Shown here piece by piece: positions 12,501 to 26,027 of a DNA stretch of 64,000 nucleotides. The notes below the pieces were generated by a model. It saw only the letters and a list, made by a program, of their open reading frames with translations. It was not told the origin of the DNA and ran no database searches. How positions within the stretch are numbered: position 1 is the first letter of the stretch; each line of letters starts with the position of its first letter. Made by a program: the position numbers and the translations under genes. The stretch is from NCBI GenBank assembly GCA_017590115.1, contig JAGGNK010003335.1, forward strand, positions 8,495,916 through 8,559,915. The letters are read 5' to 3'. The DNA is from Montifringilla adamsi (lineage: Eukaryota; Chordata; Aves; Passeriformes; Passeridae).

Positions 12501-15500
12501 GTTACATCCAAGTGAAATTAATACCCATATCTTAGCAAAGAGGAAGAGAAGCAAAGTTCCATATGTAGTAAATGAAATATTTGTGGTGTTTTGGCATCTC
12601 AACTTTCCTTAGTTAACGTCAGCAACTTTGCTGTATCATTGTACTGCTAACAATGTGCTAGAAAAGCTCAAGAGAAAGCATAAAGAACTAAATAAGACAC
12701 CAAATTCGTCTTTCACATTTTCTACATTACATTCCTTCTGATCACCCCTGCACTTTGCACACTTACATGACAAAAGTAATCTCAAACTGCACTGTTTTAC
12801 TAAATCATCCCAAGACCTCTCCCTCAGATGTCAATTTTCAGCAACTTTTGCCAAATCAGCCACTAATCATTGGTGCCAACTTTGTTTTCCATCTCCCAAG
12901 AGGAGACACTTGGCATTTGCAGAGCCTCACACCAGCCTGTGTTGAAACCCTCTTGCTCCTGCTAGGAAAAATTCACATTTGTGAAAATTAACCACTCACA
13001 GAGAAGCTTCTATTTCTCTCTTTTGCTGCTCATTCAAACAAATCAAATGACAGCAGTACTCTAATGGTTCAATGAAAAATCCCTCAAATGCTCTCTTTTT
13101 TTCTAAAACCAGCTAAAAACCTCAGTGATATTTCAGTAATTTTCTCCTACCACTGTAGACCATCTTCCAGAGAAGAAATAAAAAGTGCCCAAATTGTCAA
13201 ATAGTGTTGCCTTTGCACATCTTCAGAAGAATTCTCCATCTGCAACAGTTTGGAATGACACCACCTTATTTTCTGGGAATTTTTGCCTTGCTCATGAATG
13301 TTTGATATCAAGTTCTTCATGGAAACCCAATTACATGACATCTCCTGATTCTGCCTCACCCATCATGGCAGGCAAAGCTCAAACAGATGCTCTGAGTTAC
13401 TGAAGCATGAACACACTGCCTGCCATAAAAACTCCCTCTCCCTGTATTTTCTGTCACTCCCTTTAGGACATCCACCAAATCCACTGGCTCATGATCTTGT
13501 TTGGTTTTTTCATGACTCCTTTCAAAAAGGCTCAGGAAAATATGACTGCACTTTATGAAACAACTGGACTTTACCAGCCTTAGGGTTCCCCAATCTCACA
13601 GCAGCAATATTGTCCTAATAAAGCAGTTTCTAATATTTTATCTCCTCCTTCTGATAGGGAGAAGGGAACTTTCTGGCAAGCCCAGAGCAGAGGCCAGGAT
13701 AAGCAGCTGGGAGACTGAACTGTGTGTCATGTTCACAGCCATCATCTGCAGCTTGTCAGCACAGCAATGGGCTAGAATTTCATTTCAAACCGGAGTGTGC
13801 AGCATTCAGACCAGGCAGCCACCATTGAAATGCAGCTGGTTTGCTTTTGTGGACACTTCATCTGTCAGCGTGGGAGCAGACGAACGCCTGAGCCGACTGC
13901 TGAGCACCTTCTCTGCAGCCACACGAGGATCAGCACTGCTGATCTGCTGCTTTGCTGCTCATCTCCATTCCTGGGACACATTGCTGAAGGAACGCCCAGC
14001 TTCCCATGCCTTGCTGCAAACCAGCAGCTTTTGTGTTGCTGTTTTTATGTTTTTCACCCCGGTGACTCGGGCACCTGTGAAGCACAGCTGGAGCCTGCTC
14101 TGCTGAGGTGGCAAACACATCTGTGACAGCACAGGAGCCCGGGGCACCCTGCCCTGCTCAGCTGCACCACAGCTGGTGGCAGTGCCACTCCAAGCCTGGG
14201 ACTACAATCCCTGTCCAGGCATGAGCCCATCCATCCCTCGGTGCTGCAAATGCAGGAGGAACAGGCTCCTCCCTGGCAGGGAAGCAGAAGGAGAAGCAGG
14301 CAGGGTGGGCTTGCTTTAGCTCTCAGCTTCCCACTGCTTGAGTACATCTGCACCTCTGGAAAAGCACCAAACCTTGCTGACAGCTTGACAGAAAACTGCT
14401 CTTTTGGGAATTGCACCTTAAATCATGAGCCATCCTTCTGCAGCGCTCCCTGCCACTTGCATACTGTGGGCTTCTCTTGTGTCAGTCCTCTGTGATCAAC
14501 TGACTGCCTAATTAGCCTCCAATTAGCCTGTTCATGCATTTTACCAAAACCCTCATTTTCCTTCCATGGTAAATTGAATCCCAGCCCATGGAGGTTGGAG
14601 TCAACAATGAAGAGTCACCAGCCTTGGATTTTATCCCCTAGTGATTTATTCTCCCGTTTTTATGTTCCTCCATTTGGGGTTTTGTTTTTCATTACAGTTG
14701 CACACAATCATGTTGTGTTATCGTCATTTCTTGATCAATAGTTTCTCTGACTTTTTATTTCTTTAGAAACTTATTTCTGATGGTTTTACAGCCATGCTCA
14801 CCTTCCTCTGCTCTCTGCTTTGTTTTCCAAATGTCCTCTACTTGTCTTTCTTCTCCCCCCTAACCATCCTGCTCAGCTACATTGGTGTTTCATAATTTAT
14901 AAATCCTTTTCCCATACTGCAGTCTGAATTTGGACCCTTCTGCTATAGATCACTCATAAGAAAACTGGGTAAAGCCAGCAGGGAATTAAAATGGGAGAGA
15001 GCTTCTGTGAGGCGAAAGCAAATTGAAAACAGCCTAAACAAGAGGAAATCCATGGAGTGAACTTGGTACATGATACCAAGTCAGCCCTGTTTAAAAGGCA
15101 TCTCCAGGAGGACACTGCCTCAACACAGTTTTAACTTGGAGCTCAATTTTTATGGGATTCTTGTGATTTCTTGAATCACAGGTTAACAATGGCTGCTACT
15201 TGGTGAATCCTTAACCAACAGCAACCACTGCAGCAAAATTCTCTTGAGGAGTGGGATCAAATTCCTCCTCTCACACATTTTTGCATAAACCAAAAGTAAA
15301 ACCACACTAGTAAACTAAAGACTGGGTATGCACCAGGCATCCTCTCCAACTTTACAAATCATTGTCCTGTCCTGATGTGCAAAGAAACAGCCATTTAAAA
15401 GGAAGATTTTAGGCTGTGTGCTTTGCTGACCATATGATCTCATCACAAGCTCCCTGCCTCTGAGTTATGGCAATGCTGGTTCTGGTCAAATCACATTTTA

Positions 15501-15862
15501 ACACAGAGCCTGCTCCACCTTTCATCTGGCCGGGGGAGTTTGCCACGGCTGTTGGGGTAAGTTGGGCTGGGCTCTCCAAAAATAGGTCTCAGACTCCAGC
15601 TGCATGAAGGCCAGCTGATAGAGCAGCAGAATTCCTGCTGGAATAATCTGTCCTGCACTTGAAGTCAGGAGTCAAGTACTTAACGGTATTTCATAGACAG
15701 AAATTGTTGTAAACTCCTTGGGGCAGAACTATTCTCCCCCGTTTGTGGAGTGAATGCACACTCTTGCAAATACCCAGGCACAAGCAATGTTCCTTTTTTT
15801 CTTGTCACCTTTGCAAGAGAACAGTGACCTTGAAACTTGCAACATGCTCAAGTACCTGCCTG
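9526..15862. other. Intron interior, no gene seen; GC-rich blocks near 10640-11350 and 13730-14330
   Basis: Open frames of 100-183 codons occur here (13555-14106 plus is the longest), but none has a recognisable domain, flanking splice sites that would extend it, or low-complexity-free conserved motifs. Their abundance follows the locally higher GC content. I see no transposon or RNA gene. Confidence 0.6.
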
Positions 15863-16091
15863 AATCATGAAATCACAAAATTGTTTGGATTGGAAGGAAC
15901 CTTAAAGCTCATCCCATTCCACCCCCCTGCCATGGCAGGGACACCTTCCACTATCCCAGGTTGCTCCAAGCCCTGTCCAACCTGGCCTTGGACACTTCCA
16001 GGGATGGTGCAGCCACAGCTGCTCTGGGCATCCTGTGCCAGGACCTCATCACCCTCACAGGGAACATTTTTTTAATATGCAATCTAAACCT
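15863..16091 (-). mobile_element. CR1 LINE 3' fragment
   Basis: The plus strand carries the reverse complement of a CR1 3' end: a degraded AATCATGAAATCAC tail, TTGGATTGGAAGGAACCTTA, CCATGGCAGGGACACCTTCC and TCCAGGGATGGTGCAGCCAC, ending near the CTAAACCT that marks the end of ORF2. It is severely 5'-truncated, about 230 bp, and is the best preserved CR1 of the window. It carries no usable coding sequence. Confidence 0.9.
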
Positions 16092-19000
16092 AGATAAGAG
16101 AATCAAAGATGAACCTACCAAATTTGTGAAAAAAAAAGAAAAAAAAAGTCTTTCCAATGGATAGACCAATTAGTGCAGTGAAAATGGCCAGGTGGACACG
16201 GTAGCAAGTGGCCAGGCCAGAGGCACTAAGAATATCCATGGCTAGGTGTTGCCAGGGAGATTTTTTCTGGCTTATCACAAGAGAAAAGATATCACAATAC
16301 TAAAAAGAGAAGTTGAAAACTAAATTGATCTCATCAGGGCCAGAGTCACACAAAGAATAACATAAAGATGAGAGGTAATTGCACTGTTAGAAGATTAAAT
16401 GAGAGCAAGGTAAGAGAATACCCAAGGCTCAAACTTTTTTTTTTCAAATGGTGAAACATAGTGCGTTAAAATTTTAACTTTCGTCTTACAACATAGTCAA
16501 AAAGGGGAAATGAAAGAAATGGCAAACCAGCCAGGAAACCAGTCTGTGTGACCTGGTTGAAATGGAGCTCTCTGGGATCCAAACACAAAATTTTTCCAAC
16601 AGCAAAACTTATCCTTTGGAAAATTTTCAGCTATCAGCCTTACTAATGCAAACACAGGTTTCACAATTTAGCACCAAATAATGCATGAGCAAGAAGTCCA
16701 AACTCAGTGCTTAAAAGTAAGCTCAAAAAGGGGCAAAGAAAGCTACTCTAGAAAACTAATTTAGAAGCCAACTTTTAAGTTTCACTGACTTAATTGATTG
16801 CATCTGAGAAGTGCTATCTGGCAAATATTTTGGCAAGTCATTGTAAGCTGGCCTGTATTGCAGAGCCTGTGACTTGCAAAACAAGGTGCCTGATTTACCA
16901 CCCCCACCCACTCCAAGAGCCCACATCTGGCCTGGGACAAGGGCTCCATCCCTCCCAAGCCCTGGAGTGCTCACGGTGCCTGGGCAGAGCAGGCTTTGCT
17001 CTGCATTGCTCACAGAGAGCCACAAAGGGAGCTCAGCGTGCTCAGTCTCATTTGCAGCTAATGCATAATTAATTAAACTGCAGAGTTCAGCCACATCTCC
17101 ACACAGGCACTGGGCACGGAGCCACAGCTCCACAGAGTTCTGCAGCCCCAAAGGCCCCACCTGAAGCCCCAAAGGCAAAGGATCAGGAGCTGACCACAAC
17201 TCACTTTTCCCAACCAGGCTTTAACCAAGTGTTTCTGGGCTGTGTGAGTCCAAGCCTGCCACCAAGATGCTCGGATGTCCAATCCATATTCCAAGCATGA
17301 TTAAATTACAGCAAATTAGCACATTAAGTAAGCTGCCAAGCTGACCCCATGGCTTTGTAGGTGACATGTCTAACAATCCCACTTGCATTTTTAACAGAAT
17401 GAAATGCCAAGCCGTGGCACAGGACCTGAATAACAAAAGATTACATGGGAAGGCAGTTGTCTTTCCATAAGCCAAGTATTCCCTAAGAAAGGGAAATGAA
17501 GTATAATTACAGTTCAAGAAAATAACATTAAAAAACACACAGGTAACAGAAGTCAAATTCCTAGCCAGGGCAAGAAGGTGAGATGAGGGAGAAAAAGCAA
17601 AGAAATACATAAAATAAACGTACATAATTGGAAATATTACTGAAAAATAATGACTGAAGGAAATATGTATCTTTCCTATGCTTTTTAGCCGTAACCTCAA
17701 GTCTTGTCTTTTGGCAACATTTCAAAGTAGAATTATTCCATCCCGTTTAAAGGGCAGCACTTTTCTCAGTTATAAAGTCTCAGAAAGTTGTAAATTATGC
17801 AATTGAATGTTCTCAATGTCAAGTAGAATATAAAACTCATCAGTGTAAACAATGTACAGCAAAAATGACTATGCAAACAGCTCCTGTTTCCTACATAATC
17901 ATAATGATCTTCTAATTAGAAAAAGTAAACAGTCTGCTCATTTCACCTTGTGAAGAAAAGCATAGGAAGAAGTCTTCCCAAATTCTAAGGTAAAAAAGCA
18001 ATATTAGTGCCTTTTGCAATATCAGTCAGTTCAGTCGAATTCTTGCACATCTCAAAAAATTTTGCCATAAACCAGCAGTCAGACAGACAAAAGAAAAGGG
18101 GGTAAATTGAATACTACAAGAAGAAAACCTCATCCAGACAGCCTGAGCAAAGGCAGGGCAACACACGATGCCTTGGTTACTTCTGCTGGCAGGATTTAAC
18201 ACTGAGCAAGGAGGAGTTATTATTTTACCTATGTTTTGAAAATATCCTTGTTTGCTAAATCTGCCTGGACCTTCTGCACTAACAAATGAAGCTGCAATTG
18301 ATTAGAGACTGCAGGAAAGACAAAACTCACTTGGAGGATGCAGGAGTGTCTTAAACTTCAAAACGACAGTAAAAAACCCTGAAAGAGAGAATCAGCCTCT
18401 GCTCTAGTGAAAGCACAGCAGGTTTAGTCCCAAGGCATTTCAAAATCAAGGGCAAAGGCTTCTTTTGTTATTTGTACAAGAGCTCTCAATCTGTCAGGCC
18501 CTAGAAAAGGCAAACTGTGAAATGCTGCCCTTCTGTTGCGGTGGGTGGGTGGGAGATGGGTCCTGGCAATGACAGCAGAGAGGAGATGCTTTAAATGGGC
18601 AGTCCTCTTCATGAGCATGGACTGGGGCTGGAGAGAGGGCAAAAGAGGGTAGGGAGGAAGGAAAGAAGAGGAATGGGTGTGAGGATAACAAAATCCTCTG
18701 CGTAAAAGGCAAATTTAGAGGCAGAAATTGTGAGGACACAAATGCAAAAGAGGAAAGTGAAAAGAAATCACTGTTGGTTTTCCCGTTGCAGCTCCCCACT
18801 GGCCCTAGGAAAGGAAAGCCAGGGCTTCCTCCCACATCCCACTCCCCGTCCCTGAAAGCTGTGTCCTGGGAACAGCCCCTGAGCTTCAGGGAACACAGGG
18901 ACAAATGTCAAGGTATGCCAGGCAAACCATCTCCCCAGCACCTGCAGGCAGGGCTTTAATGTTCCTTTCTCAAGATAAATTTAGCATTAATATCTGGGAG

Positions 19001-19889
19001 CTTTAGAGGGATTAGAACAGGTCAGCATGCATTTATTTCGTTTTCTGGCAGGTCCAAAATATTTTTAATTCCTTTCAGGTCAAATGGACTTGAATACTGA
19101 ACTTTTTAAAATGTGAACAAACAAAACATTTCAGTTCATCTGAAATCAAGTTTTACTCATTTGATATGAAATCAAGCACTTCAAGTCTCAATGCAGAGAA
19201 TTTAAAATTATAAGATATCTCAAGGGAAAGAAGGGAGATGGTTTGTTTGGAATGCACTGCCATGAAACCCCTCTACATTTTCAGGATTTTTCCTTTTTTA
19301 TCGATGTGAAGTTCAGTGAAAAATTCTGGATTTTTTATCACCAATAAAAATTTCACCCAATTCAACTGCAAGTGTCAAGACTAAAAGGAGTTTCCATTTC
19401 CTCTTTCCACCATCTACCTCCCTTCCTCCAAAGGAACTATCATCATTTCAGGACCTCTGTATTTTTGTTGGGTTACTCACATATTATTGATAAACAAGCT
19501 GTACTCAGCACTGACTGGCTTGTCCTTCGAATTGGCTTGTAGCCTAATCAAACCCAGGTCATTTTTCTGCTAAGTGAGATGTAGTTGGTAGGATGTAGTG
19601 CTCCTTGGCAGGCAGCAGACAACTGTCCTATAGGGACAAATCAGACCCACCTCAAAATAAAAGCCTTTCAAGAATTAGGTAGCAAGGAATTTATCTCCTG
19701 AATTAAAGATATCATCTTTGTGCAAATAAGGCTTAAAGTGGTCAGAAACTGCATTTGTATTCCCTTTGCAGTGTGCTATAAAATTGCTTTAACAGTAATG
19801 ACTGCTCTGCTCTTTCTACAGAGAATGAAATTAGACTTTGAAAACCAAATGCACGATGGCCAGTAAGAAGGGCTGGGAAGCCTCTTACT
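16092..19889. other. Intron interior, no gene seen
   Basis: Short A-rich and T-rich runs occur (for example an A-rich stretch at 16129-16147). Near 17060 there is an AT-rich TAATTAATTAA motif of homeodomain type. No exon, transposon or RNA gene is recognised. Confidence 0.6.
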
Positions 19890-19948
19890 TATATATACAC
19901 ATACATATATCTATATATACACACACAGACACACACATATAGATACAC
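19890..19948. repeat. TA/CA simple-sequence repeat
   Basis: An imperfect alternating purine-pyrimidine tract of TATATACACA and CACACAGACACACA units, interrupted by ATCT and AGAT. It is a microsatellite likely to vary in length. Confidence 0.85.
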
Positions 19949-22091
19949 TTACAAGTAATAATGCTAAAGTAAGAGAACTGTGTATTTTTAAAAAGGTGGC
20001 TGGAGGGTTGATGGATGGACAACCCTCTTGATAGCTAGCATTTCTATTAGAAATGTTTTTAAATTAAATCAAACTTTAGAAAACTATCAGAAACAACAGA
20101 AAATTGAGATATTAAGTTTTTTTTTAAACTCAAATTTTCTTTAAATGATTTTAACCCAATTGGAAGCTAAGAGGACTAGACAAGTCAACGGATGTTAGAG
20201 AAAAAGTGGATGCTGTTAAGGATAAAAGTAGACAGCTGTTCCAAAGCTCCAAGGAGTTTTTGCTGCTGGAACTGGGACAGTATTTAAAGACCATTTAGCC
20301 TCCAGCCTCTTACTTTTGCATTGTAACAAACGGAAATGTTAAAGCCAACACCAAAAAAAAAAAAAAAAAAAAAAAAACTCCTTTCAAATTTCCTTAAAAA
20401 GCAGTTTCTAATGTAACCAAGAAGTTTACTGAGAGCACTGCTGACATACATGATAAAGGCTTCCAGTAATTAACACATTCTCTCTAAAACTAGTAAAAAC
20501 AGAGTCACTCCAGATCTGAGCTCCTACAATGAATTTTGGGTTTTACCTGAATAGTGGACTGGATTAGTTGAACTCTGTCACCTGTTTCCACCTGGTTAAG
20601 ATCTGGCTAACCAAGGCACTCCTAGTTTACCTGATTGTAAAGATACCTGTGATCAGCTGAACAAAAATCACAGGGGGAAAAAAACAGAAATACAAAAACC
20701 TTCCACAAATCATCAGCTGCCACACCACAGTTTATGTTCCATTTTGGGAATCGAGAGGTAAAAAGATGACCCTGAGTATATTCATCTTCTTTATTCTTCC
20801 AAAAACCTAAATGTTTAGGTAATAGATCATACAAACTCTGATAATACTAATTATTAATGCATTGTGCTAACAAAAGTAATAAGGTGGTTCCCTCATCTGA
20901 AGTCAGAATAGACTCCATCCACTTTCAGCTCTTGCTGAGCAAGAGAATATTATTTCTTCAGTGTTTCAACATAGAAATCCTTTCTACTTTCCCATTACTC
21001 CAAAAAGAAAAGCCTATAAAGATAAACAGCAAGATTAACACTAACTGAACTTACTTTAAAGGAATAAAGTGACATTTGTAGCAAAGGGGAAGCAAGGCTG
21101 GAGGGAAAAGTAACATTTTTTGTCAGCTGAAGAAGGCACATTTTGGGTGTCAGGGTCTGTCTCTTCAACAGATTTTTGTTCCCCAAGAGCAACTTCCTGC
21201 CTGTCTGCTCAGCAACACCAGCCCCACAAATACAGTCTCCTTCAGTTCACCTATTGCACCTGTTCAGCCAGATCTGAGACCACAAATCAGTGCTGAAAAA
21301 GAATGTTTTCAAAAGTCATACAAAACAGCATTTACTTGTCCAACAACAGTGCTACTCAGTTATGAAATAAGACACGAAAGTACCACAGTCAATAAAGACT
21401 CCTCTTTGCTGTGGTGCCCTGGAAGCCCCCATGAGTCCTCAACAATTACTTTGGACGTGCAGGACTCTGAATGATCTTGTGCAGTGTGGGAGCTGGACAT
21501 GTATTTATTGAAGCTGACACTAATCAATACCCATCACTTTCTCACCAGTTTCAACTTTATTAGAAAAATGATATCAACAGCTGCTACTGCCCCAGTGAGC
21601 CTCAGAAGAAAGCTGAGGGTTGATGGCATCCAGCTGCTCCCATTGCCTGGTTCTCCAGGCTCTCCAGTGAGCTCCAGGCTGCCTTTCATTGCAAAGCTTT
21701 CCATTCGACCTTTCCTATATTTCTCTTAGGATCAGAGAATTTTAATGTATTTCTTTTCCGCTCTTTCAAATCTATTTCTGGCTAATCTTTTCTAAAATTT
21801 CTGAAGCATTCGGAAAGGTTTCTTACATTCTGGTTTTAGTCCAAGGTGCCTTGGTTACAAATACTGCAGTGCAGCTGGGCAACTCTTACATTTTGCTGAA
21901 TAACTGGTTCACAAAAAACAAAGTTGTGATTGTTTTGAAATTGTTTTCAAATCAAATCACAGGGGGTTTTAGGGATTATTAAAAAAAAGTTAAATAATGG
22001 AGTAAGGACCCACATTTCATTTTGGTGAACATATATTTTACAATATGAAAGTGCCCAACTAGCTCAGGCTACAGCAGAGAGGGGGACACGC
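19949..22091. other. Intron interior with a long A run, no gene seen
   Basis: Apart from the 25-base A run listed separately, the stretch is ordinary AT-rich intron. I saw no target-site duplication around the A run that would mark a retroposed copy, and no exon. Confidence 0.6.
20353..20377 (+). repeat. Homopolymer A run (25 A)
   Basis: Twenty-five consecutive A on the plus strand, equal to T25 in the ADAMTS2 pre-mRNA sense. It could be a decayed retroposon tail or a slippage-expanded tract; no recognisable element precedes it. Confidence 0.9.
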
Positions 22092-22260
22092 GATCACAGA
22101 ATAGTTTTGGATGAAAAGAACTTTTAAATGTCATCTAGTCCAACCGCCCTGTGATGGGCAGAGACATCATCATCAATTAGCAACAAGTTGCTCAAAACCT
22201 CATCCAGACTGACCTTGAGTTGTTTCCCAGGATGGGGCATCTACCACTTCTCTGGGACAC
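22092..22260 (-). mobile_element. CR1 LINE 3' fragment, divergent
   Basis: The reverse complement of a CR1 3' end is recognisable from GATCACAGAATAG, CATCTAGTCCAACC, CTCATCCAGACTGACCTTGAG and GGATGGGGCATCTACCAC, stopping after TCTCTGGGACAC. It is about 170 bp, 5'-truncated, and more diverged than the copy at 15863. Confidence 0.85.
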
Positions 22261-25200
22261 TCAAGCTTGCCAGCACAGGGGTGTTCATCTCCCAGTGACA
22301 GGAGCCAGATCTGCCCTGTGAGGCTCCAAGCATGGCAAAGCTAGTCCATGCCTTGGGTCTTGAAGGTATAATGTGAATTAAAGGAGTTCAGGAAAAGAGA
22401 CAAAGGGCTGCACCTTACCAAAGGACTGGAACCTTTGGGAATTCAACCAGGAATAAGAGGGAAATCCTCAACCCTCCCAGTGAAAGCTTGATTTTTTTTT
22501 TTTTTTTTTTTTTTTTGCAGAGACTGCCTCATTTTAAGCTTTGAGCTTTTAGCCTTGACCTTGACTTCTTGACCATTTGAATGGGAGATTGTTCTCCAAC
22601 TTTAGAAACGGATCTTAGCCTAGCTAAAAAATCAGAAAATACCAATTCTGAACAAGCAGCTTGTGGAGGGAGAGGAGAGGGGAGGAACCCACACCAAAAA
22701 AACCCAACTGCAATGAAAACAATTACAATATGAAAAGAGGGGAAACAAAGCAGTTTGTGAAGGGAAAAACCTTTAAAAGTTTTTGGGGTTTTTTCCCTCA
22801 CAAAGTGAGAGTGTCAAACTGAGGTATGAAATCAGGGCGGCAACCACTGCCCATTGCATGGGTTTTAGCTGTCTCTTCTGACCAAATGTCAGCTCTGCAG
22901 CAAGGTTTTTATGTTTGGGGAAGATAAATATTCTTGGACAATTCCACTAAAATTATGGTTTAAAAATTCATCTGGTAAGCCAAGCAATGCTGTGGGAGAC
23001 AAAAGAGGACACCAGTATTTGGATCACCTAAAGTACAAGGAAAGTCAGCAAAGAACAAATTGTCTGAAGCATTAACCTGCCAGGATTATATCCTAACGTC
23101 ACAAATTTCAGATCCATTTGAAGTCTCACAACAGAGAAACTAAAGCAACCGATTGAACTTCCTTGTGAAAAGATTTTTAAAAACACAAAACCTATAGAGT
23201 ACAGCATGTGGTCTTGCCTATATGTCCCAAATTCACCCAGGGAAACCAACTCCTCTTGCAGAACCCCTCAGCTGCCATTAGTCAGGGAAAACAGAGGGCA
23301 GAAAAAAGTACTTTCTCATCCAGCTGCAAAAGCAGCTCCTGTCTCTTTGTTTCCCAGCCTTCCACACATGGATCTAACTCAATCCAGACATCACTTACAG
23401 CTATCAACCTCAGCAAGGCCAAAACATGCCCAGGGGCCTGTGAGCAACATCCCACCCTGCCGGTGTCAGCACTTAACTTCAACAGGGACAAGTTTCCACC
23501 TTCTCTCTCCTTGCAACTCAGAATAACCTCCAGAACCAACCCCCTTCCCCAAGACAAGTCATGGCAAACCCCCAACAGGTTCTGTAGACAACCATCTGAG
23601 CAAGGAAAGGTTCATGCCAAAAAGCATGTGGGAGAGGGAAGAAGGGTTGTTTAGGTTTGGAGAGAAGATTGTTTTGTTTGGCAGATACTTGTAGAGTATG
23701 ACCATGGAGCCAGAGGGTTTTGGGAAGAGGTATTTTAATGTGCTTTCAAGTGCTGGACCACTGATGGAAACACTGATAAAGAACTGCAAGAAACGAGGCT
23801 GGCAGGACCAAACTGAGCCATTTGATGTACGTGGGACCAGCACAGCTCTGCTGGCACCAGCACAGCCTTCTTCCAACCCCTGCCTTCCTGACACACGTTA
23901 CCTTGGAATAATGCCCATGGAAGCAATACCAACTCAGCCTTTGAAGTTGTCCCAGATTTATGGATGCACGGGAAAGCAAGAGGCCAAGACAAGAGCAGAT
24001 GCCCCAGGAGCTTCCCAGTGCTTCCTCTTGGCACCTTGTGAGGGAAGGGAAAGAGGCTGGGAAGGCACATCCAGGGACTGAACTTGTACCAGGGCAGGTA
24101 ACAGAGGGCCAGGGCTTGCAGCAGGCTCTGACCTCTGCTCTGGCACCACAGCACGTGGCTGCTGCTACAGCTCCTGCCAGACCTGCTCCCACTGGAACTC
24201 CTGCAGGGCAGGGAGTGCCCCTCACCATGCTGGGATTTCCAGCCCAGGCTGGGCATTCTGTACAGCCATCACGTAAAGCAGCTGACAGCATCGGGCCACT
24301 TTCTCCCTGGGGCCAAATGCTTTCCAAAACTTCTGTAAATCTCTTAACGTGAAGCTACCACAGCTCCATAATTATGGATGTAGCAGAAGGAGTAGACAAG
24401 CTGAATTAGGCTTCCAATTGCATGTCTAATTTATGTACAACTGCAGCAATTATAGATGCAAATTAAATAACTGTGCAGAAAATGGGTTTTATTAGCCATA
24501 ACTAAAACCCAATAAAACTCAGTAACTTATGCACATCTCCATACTGAATATGCCTCTTCAGAATGTCAATTGGAAATGTGAGAAAAGACCAGGATTTTCT
24601 ATTTCCTAATCTGAACAAAAGGAAAAAAAGTATGAACTATCAGAGCATGTCTTTCTACCACAACAAAACAAACAGGAGACCTAATTGGCAATTTCAGAGC
24701 AACACATTGTTTTACAGCCAGCAGTTCTATGAAGCTTTTAAACACATTATTTATACTCAGCCTTTCATGCCTGACATGGCTGAGAAAAGTCTCATCTAAT
24801 AAAACCATATGCTAAATGGAACTCAGTTGCACAAGAGGCCTGTTCTGACTGCCTGGCAGGCTGGGATTTAAAAGTTTAAACTCTAAGCTGAGGAACACTG
24901 TGCTTGACTTTGCAGCATTTCTGAGATTTGGGAAGGTGGGGGCTTCTTAGCACCACATCAACTGGGTCCAAGGCTGTGAAAAGCCTCTCTGGATGTTTTA
25001 ATGCTGAAACCTCTCAAATCTTCTGTCATTCAGACTTAGCATGAGAGCTGTCATATCTATGGAGCCAGCGCTTACCTGTCAATTTGTTTAAAAGCAATAA
25101 AAAAACTGTTCCCATTAAATCAAGGTTAATCTTCCTGCACAGTTCTTACACAATTCCCTGCTATGTGTGATTAAACCATATAAATATAACAAAAACACCT

Positions 25201-25783
25201 GGACAAAAGTTTATATATACCACAGTGTGTCTGCACTGTTTGTTTGCATCATTCCTTGTTTTGCAGGGGACAGGAGATTTTCCTGGCTGGCTGCATTACA
25301 CACATGGGAGTTGGTAACTGGGAATGACCACTGGCCTCACCTCAGGATCCCAGGGGGGCTCCTGTACATCCACTGCAGGTCAGAGCAGACCATCACAGAT
25401 CTCCACCTACAGCAGAGGTAATTCCCACACCCATCCATCCTTCTCCATTTGGCTGTAGGCAGAGGCTTAGAAAGGCTCTGTTCTCCCAGGACACACATCC
25501 CAGGTGGGGTGGAATTCCCAGGTTCCTTCCCAGGGCACTCTGGCAGCCACGGACGGGGCCAGGAGGAGACACAAACACCCAGCTCCTGGCAGGGACGGGC
25601 AGCAGACACCAGGAGTGGAGCAGGCGGAGTGTCACGGTCCCTTGGTCCCCTTGTCCCCAGACTCCACTGAACGTGGCTTCCACTGGCACCCTCCTCTCCC
25701 ACAGATATCCATGAGCACTCTCCATGTCCTCATCTGTCCCACTCCATGATGGATCACTTCCAACATAGCATCTCCTCCAGTGC
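22261..25783. other. Intron interior, no gene seen; GC-rich block near 23900-24330
   Basis: The block near 23900-24330 produces overlapping open frames on both strands (23746-24327 minus, 193 codons, is the longest in the window), but none has a recognisable domain. At 24456-24463 there is a perfect octamer ATGCAAAT in an AT-rich context, which is common by chance. No exon is found. Confidence 0.6.
22492..22516 (+). repeat. Homopolymer T run (25 T) followed by GCAG
   Basis: Twenty-five T followed by GCAG resembles a polypyrimidine tract plus acceptor on the plus strand. ADAMTS2 is transcribed from the other strand, where this is an A run, so it has no role in splicing that gene. Confidence 0.9.
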
Positions 25784-25948
25784 ACACAGCAACACAGGAG
25801 GCATTTAGCACAGATTAGCAGAACTTTGTTGTTCCTATGCCACTTCCCAATGGACCTGGTCCTGACACAGCAACACAGGAATCATTTAGCACAGAAGATT
25901 AGCAGAACTTTGTTGTTCCTATGCCACTTCCCAATGGACCTGGTCCTG
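25784..25948. repeat. Tandem duplication, two copies of 81 and 84 bp
   Basis: Copy 1 is 25784-25864 and copy 2 is 25865-25948. Both run from ACACAGCAACACAGGA through GCAGAACTTTGTTGTTCC to GGACCTGGTCCTG. They differ by two substitutions (GGAGGCATTT versus GGAATCATTT) and a three-base AGA insertion in copy 2. This is a recent local duplication; no protein or RNA gene is recognised in it. Confidence 0.95.
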
Positions 25949-26027
25949 GGTTCACTGTCCTACCAGTCACGAGCTTCTCCTGCCAGGCCACAGCATGGAC
26001 CCTCATTCTGGATGCAGAAACTTCAAC

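Noticed and set aside
13555..14106. 183-codon plus-strand open frame
   Set aside because: No family resemblance, no flanking exon structure, and it lies antisense in a GC-rich intron block.
20353..22516. A25 at 20353 and T25 at 22492 as the two ends of an inserted retroelement
   Set aside because: The interval contains an unrelated CR1 fragment, there are no matching flanking duplications, and both tracts are explained by independent homopolymer expansion.
23746..24327. Longest open frame, 193 codons, minus strand
   Set aside because: It is in GC-rich DNA with overlapping long frames on both strands, Ser/Cys/Pro-rich composition and no recognisable domain. It reads as a chance frame inside the intron.
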